From an uncultured Flavobacteriales bacterium (lineage in GTDB: Bacteria > Bacteroidota > Bacteroidia > Flavobacteriales_D > Sanyastnellaceae): DNA of 17,561 nucleotides. Shown piece by piece: positions 1 through 7,122 of the stretch. Within the stretch, counting starts at the first letter, position 1, and every line of letters begins with the position of its first letter. Below the pieces are notes generated by a model that worked only from the letters and a program-made list of their open reading frames with translations, searched no databases and had not been told where the DNA came from. The position numbers and the translations under genes were made by a program. Where the stretch lies: positions 1 through 17,561 of the forward strand of contig CALKHD010000158.1 in assembly GCA_938092195.1 (NCBI GenBank). The letters are read 5' to 3'.

Positions 1-1243
1 CCAGGGTCTTGAAGATGTACAAGACCAAATCAATGACTTTGCCAACCTCTGCTTTCACTTGCTCAGCGGTGCAAAAAATGTGGGCGTCGTCCTGCGTAAA
101 GCCCCGCACCCGCGTGAGGCCGTGCAACTCACCGCTCTGCTCATACCGGTAAACCGTTCCGAATTCAGCAAAACGAACCGGCAGGTCCCGATAACTGCGG
201 GGACGGCTCTTGAAAATCTCACAGTGGTGAGGACAATTCATGGGCTTGAGCAAGTACTCCTCTCCTTCAGCAGGGGTCTTGATGGGCTGAAAGCTGTCTT
301 CTCCGTACTTCTCATAGTGACCGCTGCACACATACAGCTCTTTGTTTCCGATGTGCGGCGTGATCACAGGCTCATAACCCATTTTTCTTTGGGCATCCTT
401 CAAAAAGGATTCGAGGCGCATCCTCAAGTCTGCTCCTTTTGGCAGCCACAGAGGCAAACCTTGCCCCACCTTTTCGCTGAAGGTGAACAGGTCCAACTCT
501 TTGCCCAGCTTTCGGTGATCCCGGAGTTTAGCCTGCTCCAACAACTCCATGTGCTCCGTGAGCATGGCTTTCTTGGGGAAGGCGATGCCGTAGATGCGGG
601 TGAGTTGCTTTTTGGACTCGTCTCCTTTCCAATAAGCTCCAGCCACAGCCAACAGCTTCACCGCTTTGATGTGTCCCGTATGGGGAATGTGCGGACCTCG
701 GCATAGATCGGTAAACCCACCCTGGGTGTAGAAGGTGATGGAGCCGTCCTCCAATTTTTCCAACAGGTCCAGCTTGTATTCGTCTCCCTTCTCCTCGAAA
801 TAAGCGACAGCTTCAGACTTGGGAACCGGCCGGCGCACAAACTCGCTCTTCTGCTTGGCCAACTCCAGCATCTTCTTTTCCACGACCGGAAAATCCTTGT
901 CGCTGAAGGTGTGATCACCAAAGTCAACATCGTAATAGAAACCGCCTTCGACCGACGGCCCCACCCAAAACTTGACCCCTGCGTACAGGGTCTCCAGCGC
1001 TTCCGCCATGAGGTGTGCACCGCTGTGCCAGAATGTGCTTTGGGCGTTCTCGTCGCCCCAAGTCAGCAGCTTCAGCTTGACATCTCCACCCAGAGGAAGT
1101 TGGGCATCTGTCACCTCTCCATTCACTTCTGCGGCAAGAACGTTTCTGGCGAGGCCTTCGCTGATGTCGCGGGCCACATCCATCGCTGTGGCTCCATCGT
1201 CTGCTTGGCGCAAAGAGCCATCGGGGAGGGTAATGTTGATCAT
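1..1243 (-). CDS. thrS: Threonyl-tRNA synthetase, N-terminal 414 residues (3' end outside window)
   Basis: This class II aminoacyl-tRNA synthetase charges tRNA-Thr with threonine in the cytoplasm. The reading frame is open from an ATG at 1241-1243 to the window edge, giving 414 of roughly 640 usual residues. Residues 1-60 form the TGS domain. The editing domain follows, with the HxxxH pair H73/H77 and the C181/H185 partner in the DLCRGPH motif; these removers of mischarged serine are all intact. The catalytic core begins near residue 245. It shows the MNCPHH motif with the zinc ligand C337, class II motif 2 around residues 360-385 (RYEQSGELHGLTRVRGF), and zinc ligand H388. The start is set by the TGS domain beginning directly at MINITLPDG. 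A TATCTTTG box lies 17 bp upstream. The gene is divergent from an exported SH3-like protein. In Bacteroidetes thrS is usually followed by infC, which would lie beyond the left edge (inference). Confidence 0.97.
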   Translation of the reverse strand, partial: MINITLPDGSLRQADDGATAMDVARDISEGLARNVLAAEVNGEVTDAQLPLGGDVKLKLLTWGDENAQSTFWHSGAHLMAEALETLYAGVKFWVGPSVEGGFYYDVDFGDHTFSDKDFPVVEKKMLELAKQKSEFVRRPVPKSEAVAYFEEKGDEYKLDLLEKLEDGSITFYTQGGFTDLCRGPHIPHTGHIKAVKLLAVAGAYWKGDESKKQLTRIYGIAFPKKAMLTEHMELLEQAKLRDHRKLGKELDLFTFSEKVGQGLPLWLPKGADLRMRLESFLKDAQRKMGYEPVITPHIGNKELYVCSGHYEKYGEDSFQPIKTPAEGEEYLLKPMNCPHHCEIFKSRPRSYRDLPVRFAEFGTVYRYEQSGELHGLTRVRGFTQDDAHIFCTAEQVKAEVGKVIDLVLYIFKTL

Positions 1244-1260
1244 GCTATCCTGATTCGGCG

Positions 1261-1268
1261 CAAAGATA
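1261..1268 (-). promoter_or_regulatory. Candidate -7 box (TATCTTTG) of the thrS promoter
   Basis: The minus strand reads TATCTTTG here, an exact match to the Bacteroidetes -7 consensus TAnnTTTG, 17 bp upstream of the thrS ATG. This would give a very short leader of about ten bases. No TTG -33 element lies at the usual 17-20 bp spacing, so support rests on the -7 match and its position. Confidence 0.4.
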
Positions 1269-1417
1269 ATCCCTCACCTCCCCGGTTTGGACTTCCAAAA
1301 GGATGCCAAATCCCCATTGAATTGGTCACAACCCCATACCAAGAGTTCCAAATCCTGCATTGTAAGAACAGAACAGGGGATCGTCTCCTGTCAGACCTAT
1401 CACAAACCCGCATCGAC

Positions 1418-2110
1418 ATGGGCCTTTTTCAATCCCCCAACCTTCGCCCCGCGCTTCTTTCTGTTTTGCTTGCTCCAGCCGCAGTACTGGCCGCTCCTCA
1501 GGACCTGCGAGACTTCGACAACTTCATTCACCACGTGCGATCTGAAGCCAGCTCGGGCGACCCTATGCGCATACAAGATTGCTTTGCAGCATCCATTTCA
1601 AACGAGCCCAATTGTGCCCCCGTTGGCTTTGGCGAATTGCTCGGCTCTGAAGCCACAAGGTTTGGATGGAAGCAAATCGGCCGTGACATCGCACGGTTTG
1701 CCGATGGTTTTGTGCTCGTGAATGCCGACGGAACGATGACCAACCTTCACGCCAGGGCCAAGGGCAAATCGCATCATTTGGACATACTGGGTGACCGGGT
1801 CAAGCTCAGGCGGGAGGCCGGCGAAGGTGGATCCATCATCGCCATGCTGGACATGGGCATTTTGCCCGGAAAAGTAGACGCGACACGCTGGGCTGTGAAC
1901 CGGGACGACGTGGAATGGACCCCTGTCATTGTGGATGTCCCGGACATCGGCCGGGTTCGAGGATACATTGGTTCGGACTACGTCAAAGTCGCCAAATCAC
2001 AGGGAGACCTGTCCCTCACTGCCAAATTTGATGGGACACGGTGGGCCATCACCGGTTACGAAAGGGACCGACCTGCCCTCGCCCTCAAGGGCGCCTTTCC
2101 CAAACCTTGA
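1418..2110 (+). CDS. Exported SH3-like domain protein of unknown function
   Basis: I do not recognise a named family for this 230-residue protein. The N-terminus (residues 1-26) is a signal peptide: a short basic stretch, a Leu/Ala/Val-rich core and an AAVLAA cleavage region, so a periplasmic or secreted location is expected. Residues 30-120 are mixed polar sequence with two cysteines (C55, C66) that could form a disulfide. Residues 124-191 have the pattern of a bacterial SH3 (SH3b) beta-barrel: VKLRREAG, a conserved W168 followed by a VIVDV strand, then GRVRGYIGSDYVKV. The C-terminal tail contains a DGTRWAITGY strand pair. The frame stays open far upstream, but that stretch is antisense to thrS; the ATG at 1418 directly precedes the signal peptide and is the sensible start. 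The gene is divergent from thrS and its last 26 bp overlap the convergent hotdog gene. A cell-wall or envelope-stress role would be only a guess from the SH3 fold. Confidence 0.8.
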   Translation: MGLFQSPNLRPALLSVLLAPAAVLAAPQDLRDFDNFIHHVRSEASSGDPMRIQDCFAASISNEPNCAPVGFGELLGSEATRFGWKQIGRDIARFADGFVLVNADGTMTNLHARAKGKSHHLDILGDRVKLRREAGEGGSIIAMLDMGILPGKVDATRWAVNRDDVEWTPVIVDVPDIGRVRGYIGSDYVKVAKSQGDLSLTAKFDGTRWAITGYERDRPALALKGAFPKP

Positions 2111-2591
2111 GGTGCCAGTGAACCTGGGCTTGGGCGCAATGTTCGCCTCGGCTGTCGTACAGGTCTGATGTCATGACCAACCTTGCGACCCCCTCTTTTT
2201 CAAGCACGCCGGACAGTCCTTTGACGTCCGGCGTGTTTCGTGATGAGCGCGCCACACAGTGGCCTTGAGGCTTGGCCAAATAATCCACTTCGAGGCGAGA
2301 CATGATGATGCGGTAATCCCGCATTCCGACTTCGATCAGGACCGAAGCCCCCGAGCAAAACTCCAATGCTGTGGCAATGGCGCACGCATGCATGCCTCCA
2401 AGGTGGTTGCGATTGGACCGTCTTTCGGGAAGCCCCACTTCAACGGCCTCTGCGGTCACCGCAGAAATGGAGATCCGGTGCGGACGATTGAAAGGCAATG
2501 CCACCCTCATCAGACGGTCCATGGCGGCGGGGTTTCCCTGCCTTGCAGCTTCCAGTGCCTTGTCTGCCCGCTTGGCTACCCACGCATTCAT
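2085..2591 (-). CDS. DUF4442/PaaI-like hotdog-fold thioesterase-type protein
   Basis: This 168-residue soluble protein resembles the DUF4442 branch of the hotdog-fold acyl-CoA thioesterases. The key visible feature is the central helix and active-site segment N62-H-L-G-G-M-H-A, followed by an Ala/Leu-rich helix (residues 69-85) and a strand-rich second half (MSRLEVDYLAKPQG, ARLVMTSDLYDSRG, AQAQVHWHLKVW). Family members hydrolyse acyl-CoA thioesters, or keep the fold without a proven substrate; the substrate here cannot be inferred. The ATG overlaps the stop of the upstream pyrophosphohydrolase gene by 4 bp (ATGA on the minus strand), so the two are almost surely translationally coupled. Its 3' end runs 26 bp into the end of the convergent SH3-like gene. 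The predicted location is the cytoplasm, as no signal or membrane segment is seen. Confidence 0.8.
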   Translation of the reverse strand: MNAWVAKRADKALEAARQGNPAAMDRLMRVALPFNRPHRISISAVTAEAVEVGLPERRSNRNHLGGMHACAIATALEFCSGASVLIEVGMRDYRIIMSRLEVDYLAKPQGHCVARSSRNTPDVKGLSGVLEKEGVARLVMTSDLYDSRGEHCAQAQVHWHLKVWERRP

Positions 2592-3013
2592 GACGGCTCA
2601 GATTCCATGGGAACGACTCCTGCCTTAGACAACACACCTCGAATGTCCGGCTTGAAGTAATGCGGCCCTTTCATCACTTTTCCATCTTCGCGATAGATGG
2701 GCTTTCCGTCCTCGCCCAGCTTGGACATGTTGGAGTCTTGAATGGTCTGAAAGACATCGGCCATGACATCCTGCATGCCGTGGGTGATCATGGTGCCACA
2801 CAAGATGTAGAGCATGTCACCCAAAGCGTCTGCCACTTCTACCATGTCTCCAGCCTTTACCGCCTCCAAATACTCATCGTTTTCCTCTGCCATGAGGCGA
2901 TGGCGCAGGTCCATCTCTCCTGCTGAAATGTCCATTTTGGGCTGCTCTTCCACCCGAAGTCCATAGGTCTGATGGAACAGCCCGACCGCATCCAAACAAT
3001 CTTTCAAAGTCAT
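2588..3013 (-). CDS. MazG/PRA-PH-type nucleoside triphosphate pyrophosphohydrolase-like protein
   Basis: This 141-residue all-alpha protein carries the all-alpha NTP pyrophosphohydrolase metal-binding signature: E44xxE47, then E59xxD62 with a further D66 in the ADALGD motif. These residues chelate magnesium in MazG, HisE and dUTPase-type enzymes, which split NTPs or phosphoribosyl-ATP into a monophosphate and pyrophosphate. The tail (residues 95-130, with SKLGEDGKPIYREDGK) is typical of the stand-alone 'NTP pyrophosphohydrolase family' rather than HisE. A histidine-biosynthesis role is not supported, because no his genes are nearby. The start is taken as the ATG at 3011-3013. The same frame continues upstream to about 3355, but that stretch is antisense to moxR and has no homology-like features. 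The downstream hotdog gene overlaps by 4 bp. The nucleotide substrate is unknown; removal of damaged nucleotides is an inference from the family. Confidence 0.83.
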   Translation of the reverse strand: MTLKDCLDAVGLFHQTYGLRVEEQPKMDISAGEMDLRHRLMAEENDEYLEAVKAGDMVEVADALGDMLYILCGTMITHGMQDVMADVFQTIQDSNMSKLGEDGKPIYREDGKVMKGPHYFKPDIRGVLSKAGVVPMESEPS

Positions 3014-3075
3014 GAGGACAAGATGGGCAACATCTTTTAACCGGCCCCACCCCTCTCCACACTCAATGTCAACTC

Positions 3076-3083
3076 TATTTTTG
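3076..3083 (+). promoter_or_regulatory. Candidate -7 box (TATTTTTG) of the moxR-bat operon promoter
   Basis: TATTTTTG matches the Bacteroidetes -7 consensus TAnnTTTG exactly. It sits in the 113-bp divergent spacer, 43 bp upstream of the moxR ATG at 3127, giving a plausible leader of about 35-40 bases. It is the only good promoter signal I see for the six-gene operon, whose internal junctions leave no room for others outside coding sequence. No clear TTG is present at the -33 position. Confidence 0.45.
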
Positions 3084-3126
3084 CCGGACCCTATTGCGTC
3101 TGTCGTTAGACCCAAACGAGCAACCC

Positions 3127-4164
3127 ATGGAAAGCCAACCCACATCAACTCCCGTTGAAAACCAGCAGAATGGCCACCCTGACATTCAGGCCTTGACCGA
3201 CCGGATTGTGTCTGCGAGTGCATTTGTAGAACCCTTGAGGCACGAAGTAGGCAAAGTGGTGGTGGGCCAACGCAACATGGTGGACACCCTTTTGATTGGC
3301 CTGTTGGCCGATGGCCACGTTCTGCTTGAAGGCGTCCCCGGCCTGGCCAAAACATTGGCCATTCAGACCCTGAGTCAAGCGGTTGCAGTGGACTTCAATC
3401 GGATCCAATTCACGCCAGACTTGCTCCCTGCAGACGTGGTGGGCACCATGATTTACAACCAAAAAGAAGAGGCCTTCACGGTGAGCCGCGGCCCCATCTT
3501 CTCCCACTTCGTGCTGGCCGACGAAATCAACCGGGCTCCAGCCAAAGTCCAAAGCGCACTGCTCGAGGCCATGCAAGAGCGACAGGTGACCATCGGATCG
3601 GAAACTTTCCCTCTTCCCCAACCTTTTTTGGTGTTGGCCACTCAAAACCCGGTGGAGCAAGAGGGCACCTACCCACTTCCCGAAGCCCAAGTGGACCGTT
3701 TTCTGCTGAAAACTGTCATTGATTACCCCACTCCTGAAGAGGAGCAACACATCCTTCGCTCTCAAGTAGCCTCAGGCCCAAAGCCCAAGATTCAGGCCGT
3801 GGTGAAGCCCGAGCAAATCCGGGCTGCACGAGAATTGGTGAGGGAAGTTTACATGGATGAAAAAGTGGAACGGTACATCGTGAACTTGGTCCAAGCCACG
3901 CGACGTCCAGAAAATCATGGCCTCGGCCACCTGTCGCCGTTGATTGGCTTTGGCGCCTCACCAAGGGCATCCATAGGATTGGCCCTCGCGGGAAAAGCCC
4001 GGGCATTCATGGCGCACAGGGGGTATGTGATTCCCGAAGACATTCGATCGGTGGCCATGGACGTTCTCCGACACCGCATTGGCCTCACCTTCGAAGCGGA
4101 AGCCGAGGAGATCCGTCAAGAACAAATCGTCACCGAGATTCTGGACCACGTCCAAGTGCCTTGA
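3127..4164 (+). CDS. moxR: MoxR-family AAA+ ATPase
   Basis: This 345-residue cytoplasmic AAA+ ATPase heads the Bat-type operon. MoxR proteins are thought to act as chaperones that mature or insert a metal or cofactor into vWA-domain partners, and several vWA genes follow directly. Residues 69-76 (GVPGLAKT) are the Walker A loop. D132-E133 in VLADEINRAP is Walker B. N174 in LATQNPVEQEGTYPLPEAQ is sensor 1 and the MoxR signature, and the DRF that follows contains the arginine-finger region. The lid domain covers residues 230-345 and includes GASPRAS at sensor 2. A TTG at 3094 would add 11 residues, but the ATG at 3127 is preferred: it is the canonical codon and fits the family's N-terminus. The length is typical. 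The stop is one base before the ATG of the next gene. Confidence 0.95.
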   Translation: MESQPTSTPVENQQNGHPDIQALTDRIVSASAFVEPLRHEVGKVVVGQRNMVDTLLIGLLADGHVLLEGVPGLAKTLAIQTLSQAVAVDFNRIQFTPDLLPADVVGTMIYNQKEEAFTVSRGPIFSHFVLADEINRAPAKVQSALLEAMQERQVTIGSETFPLPQPFLVLATQNPVEQEGTYPLPEAQVDRFLLKTVIDYPTPEEEQHILRSQVASGPKPKIQAVVKPEQIRAARELVREVYMDEKVERYIVNLVQATRRPENHGLGHLSPLIGFGASPRASIGLALAGKARAFMAHRGYVIPEDIRSVAMDVLRHRIGLTFEAEAEEIRQEQIVTEILDHVQVP

Positions 4165-4165
4165 C

Positions 4166-5032
4166 ATGGAGGCTGCTGAGCTGATTCGACGTGTCCGCCG
4201 TGTGGAATTGCGCGCCCGAGGCTTGAGCAATCAAGTCTTTTCGGGAGAATACCACAGTGCCTTCAAAGGCAGGGGCATGGCCTTCAGCGAAAATCGGGCG
4301 TACCAGCACGGCGATGAAATCCGCACCATCGACTGGAATGTCACCGCTCGAATGCGTTCGCCTTACGTGAAGGTTTTTCAAGAGGAACGGGAACTCACGG
4401 CGATGTTGCTCATCGACGTGAGCGCTTCTGGTAAAATTGGAAGCCGAGGGGTTACCAAAAGAGAGCTTGCCGCAGAGCTTTCTGCCGTTCTCGCATTCTC
4501 GGCCGGTCAGAACAACGACAAAATCGGGGCCTTGCTCTTTTCGGATCGCGTGGAACGCTTCATCCCTCCCAAAAAGGGACGCAGCCACATTTTGAGAATC
4601 ATCCGAGAGGTCATCGACATCGAACCAGAAGGGCATGGAACCGACGTGACCGCTGCGCTCGAACACTTTGGTCGGGCGATGAAAAAGCGCACCATCGCAT
4701 TCTTAATCAGCGACCTTCAAGACCGGGGATTCGAGGACATTCTGAAGCGCACATCCAGGAAGCACGACCTGGTCGCCCTTCAACTTCACGATGAGATTGA
4801 GACCCGCGCGACCAAACTTGGATGGTTGGCCGGCTACGACCCGGAGACTCAAAAAATGAGCCACATTGGAACGGGCTCTTTGCGCTGGCGAAAGCGGTAT
4901 GAAAAAGCGGTTCGCTCCCACCAGTCCGACATCGAAGGCTACATGAAGCGTTCGGGCGTGGACCATGCGATTCTTCGCACAGATCAGCCGTATGTGCGGC
5001 CCCTCATGCAATTGTTTGATCGCCGTGGCTGA
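4166..5032 (+). CDS. DUF58 vWA-like protein
   Basis: This 288-residue cytoplasmic protein of the DUF58 family is the usual second gene in Bacteroidetes MoxR/Bat operons. The family signature lies at residues 44-57 (RAYQHGDEIRTIDW), followed by NVTARMRSPYVKVFQEEREL. The sequence then enters a vWA-like fold with D84-V-S86-A-S88, the DxSxS part of a metal-ion-dependent adhesion site, and a later LISDLQDRG segment that would supply the second acidic residue. There is no signal peptide or membrane helix, so unlike BatA and BatB it should stay in the cytoplasm and is a natural client of the MoxR ATPase encoded one base upstream. The ATG at 4166 follows the moxR stop after a single C. The frame stays open upstream inside moxR, but that is a shadow. 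Its exact biochemical role is unknown in the family. Confidence 0.93.
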   Translation: MEAAELIRRVRRVELRARGLSNQVFSGEYHSAFKGRGMAFSENRAYQHGDEIRTIDWNVTARMRSPYVKVFQEERELTAMLLIDVSASGKIGSRGVTKRELAAELSAVLAFSAGQNNDKIGALLFSDRVERFIPPKKGRSHILRIIREVIDIEPEGHGTDVTAALEHFGRAMKKRTIAFLISDLQDRGFEDILKRTSRKHDLVALQLHDEIETRATKLGWLAGYDPETQKMSHIGTGSLRWRKRYEKAVRSHQSDIEGYMKRSGVDHAILRTDQPYVRPLMQLFDRRG

Positions 5033-6044
5033 CCAGCGATTCCCCCTTCTTTTGGCCTTGGCCCTCCTGACATTGGGGACGGACGCACAAACCACCAACC
5101 TGACCTTGTCTGCCGACCAGGACAGCGTGGGCATGGGGGAGCCTTTGACGTTGAGCTTGATCTCAGACGAACCCTTGATTCAAGGACAGCGCTGGAATTG
5201 GCCCGCCTTCAGCGTTGGGGACACCTTGGCTCAGGGATGGGAAATTGTGGGTGCCTCCGAATTGGACAGCATGTCATCCCCAGTTTTGGATGCCGGGATC
5301 AGGCGACAGCAGCGCTTGATTGTTCTCGCATGGGACACCGGAGTCAAGGTCATTGAACCCTTTCGGTTGACTTTGGACAGCAGCCAAGTTGTCTCGAGCG
5401 AGCCCCTCCTTATTGAAGTTGGCCTTGTTCCCATCGAAGCCAACCCAGCCCCAAAGCCACTTCAAGGGTACAGACCTTTTGCATGGACATGGTGGGAACG
5501 TATTTGGCATTATCTGCCTTTCGTTTTGTTGGCTATGGCTGCCGCACTTCTCGGCTGGTGGGGTTGGAAAAAGTGGAGGCAGCGAGGATCTTCTGACCCC
5601 ATTTTGGCCACAGCTTCTGTGCCCAAAGAGCCCGCCCATGTCCTCGCTTTGAGAATCTTGCATGCCTTGAAGAAGCAACAGCCATGGATGACTGGTGACG
5701 GAAAAGAGGCGCAGGCCTTGTTGTCCGAGGCCGTGCGCTTGCATTTGCACGGCACATTCGATGTCAAAGCCTTGGAGCGCGCGACAGAAGAACTCACCTC
5801 ATTGCTTTCCCAGGGTCAAATCCGAGGACTGGCCCCTCTCGATGCCCAATGGCTCATCGGCATTCTCCGCCAATCTGACTTGGTCAAATTCGCCAAGCAA
5901 ACCATGGGGAATGACGCCCACCTGATGGCCGTCAATGACGCCATCAAATGGGTGGAGCGCACCCAACCGGTGGACGAACCCACAGCTCACCAAGGCGGTG
6001 ATAGAGACACCATCAAACCCAATGAAAATGGGACTGTGGAATAG
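5025..6044 (+). CDS. Single-pass membrane protein of the Bat operon, family not named
   Basis: This 339-residue protein has a signal peptide (residues 1-19, a Leu/Ala-rich core ending near TDAQ). A periplasmic beta-type region follows at about 20-160, starting LTLSADQDSVGMGEPLTL and reading like the opening of a BatD-type domain. One strong transmembrane helix lies at 163-181 and is followed by a basic KKWRQR stop-transfer. The helical cytoplasmic domain spans about 200-310 (HVLALRILHALKKQ, ALLSEAVRLHLHG). This is a smaller copy of the BatD layout. I know it only as the 'hypothetical' gene usually found between DUF58 and batA in Bacteroidetes. The start is taken as the GTG at 5025, which puts the signal peptide at the N-terminus and overlaps the DUF58 stop by 8 bp. 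An ATG at 4965 would add 20 non-signal-like residues. Its end overlaps batA by 23 bp, so coupling on both sides is likely. Confidence 0.85.
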   Translation: MADQRFPLLLALALLTLGTDAQTTNLTLSADQDSVGMGEPLTLSLISDEPLIQGQRWNWPAFSVGDTLAQGWEIVGASELDSMSSPVLDAGIRRQQRLIVLAWDTGVKVIEPFRLTLDSSQVVSSEPLLIEVGLVPIEANPAPKPLQGYRPFAWTWWERIWHYLPFVLLAMAAALLGWWGWKKWRQRGSSDPILATASVPKEPAHVLALRILHALKKQQPWMTGDGKEAQALLSEAVRLHLHGTFDVKALERATEELTSLLSQGQIRGLAPLDAQWLIGILRQSDLVKFAKQTMGNDAHLMAVNDAIKWVERTQPVDEPTAHQGGDRDTIKPNENGTVE

Positions 6045-7122
6045 TCAAATCAAAGGCGAAATCCACATCAGGCAAGCCGCGGTTCAGCTCGTGGCTTGGG
6101 CCACTTTATTGGCCCTCTTTTTTGCCATGGACAAGCGTTTTGATTGGGCAGCGCCTGGTCAGTTCTGGTGGGTGGGGCTGCTGTTGGGCTGGAGCCTTTG
6201 GAGGGTGTTTATCCCCATCACCTCCCCCACTTTCCGCATCAACCTGCGCCACCTTGAATTGGAGCCCCCGAGGCGAGACCAATGGATTCCCCTCTTTCCT
6301 GACTTGCTCCGAACACTGGGACTGGGGTTAATCCTTGGTGTGTTGGCAAGACCTCAGAGTTCATCGAGCATCGAAAACATGACGCGCGAAGGCATTGACA
6401 TTGTGATGGCCATGGACGCGTCGGCCAGCATGTTAAGCAAAGACTTTCGGCCCAACCGACTCGAGGCGGCCAAAGAAGTGGCCAAGTCCTTCGTTGAAGA
6501 CCGCCCATTCGACAGGGTTGGCGTGGTGGTCTACGAAGGAGAGAGCTTCACCCAAGTGCCACTGACCACTGACCACAGGGTGGTGATTGATGGGCTGGAC
6601 GCCCTGGAAACCGGTCGTGTTGAAGGAGGAACAGCCATTGGAATGGGCTTGGCTACTGCCGTTAACCGACTCAGAAAAAGCGACGCAAAGAGCAAGGTGG
6701 TGATCTTGATTACCGACGGAGAAAACAACGCTGGACAGATTGAGCCACAGGACGCAGCTCAACTCGCTCGGCTTGAATCTGTGAGGGTCTATACCGTGGG
6801 TGTGGGAACCATTGGCAAAGCGAAAAGCCCCGTGAGGCAGCGTCCAGACGGCAGCTACATCTACGACTGGATGGATGTGAACATTGACGAGCCCACCCTG
6901 AAGGCGATTGCCGAAGAGACAGGCGGGCGGTATTTCAGGGCCACCAGCGGTGCCAAGCTGAAGGAAATCTATACCGAAATCGACATCCTCGAAAAGACCC
7001 GATTCAATGTCTTTCGTTACAACAAACGCACAGAGGAATTCCCCTTCTTTGGCTGGATGGCTTTGATCTGCTTGTCACTGGAGGCCGTCATCCGTCACGT
7101 TTTCATTCGCAGCCTGCCGTGA
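6022..7122 (+). CDS. batA: BatA-like vWA-domain membrane protein
   Basis: This 366-residue inner-membrane protein of the Bacteroides-aerotolerance family was named from Bacteroides fragilis, where bat mutants are less tolerant of oxygen; the molecular role is still unclear. Hydrophobic segments lie at about 19-36, 48-62 and 90-104. They precede a complete vWA domain: D132-A-S134-A-S136 (DxSxS), T204 in GGTAIG and D232 in LITDGEN. Together these make a full MIDAS that should bind a divalent metal. A last membrane helix near the C-terminus (FGWMALICLSLEAVI) anchors the domain, which should face the periplasm. The start is the ATG at 6022 (a second ATG at 6028 is possible), 23 bp inside the preceding gene. 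The final GTGA contains the start codon of the next gene. BatA and BatB are paralogues. Confidence 0.93.
   Translation: MKMGLWNSQIKGEIHIRQAAVQLVAWATLLALFFAMDKRFDWAAPGQFWWVGLLLGWSLWRVFIPITSPTFRINLRHLELEPPRRDQWIPLFPDLLRTLGLGLILGVLARPQSSSSIENMTREGIDIVMAMDASASMLSKDFRPNRLEAAKEVAKSFVEDRPFDRVGVVVYEGESFTQVPLTTDHRVVIDGLDALETGRVEGGTAIGMGLATAVNRLRKSDAKSKVVILITDGENNAGQIEPQDAAQLARLESVRVYTVGVGTIGKAKSPVRQRPDGSYIYDWMDVNIDEPTLKAIAEETGGRYFRATSGAKLKEIYTEIDILEKTRFNVFRYNKRTEEFPFFGWMALICLSLEAVIRHVFIRSLP

Noticed and set aside
59..706. Long plus-strand open frame across the thrS region
   Set aside because: It is antisense to a clearly conserved threonyl-tRNA synthetase and its product shows no domain-like pattern. 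High GC content makes such open shadows common here.
911..1417. N-terminal extension of the SH3-like protein
   Set aside because: The frame is open, but it overlaps thrS antisense and would bury the signal peptide. The ATG at 1418 fits export.
1244..1417. Possible tRNA or structured RNA in the thrS spacer
   Set aside because: No GTTCRANNC T-loop with a matching acceptor stem could be assembled on either strand.
3014..3355. N-terminal extension of the pyrophosphohydrolase on the minus strand
   Set aside because: It would overlap moxR antisense by more than 200 bp, and the sequence is unlike the family. The ATG at 3013 gives the normal length.
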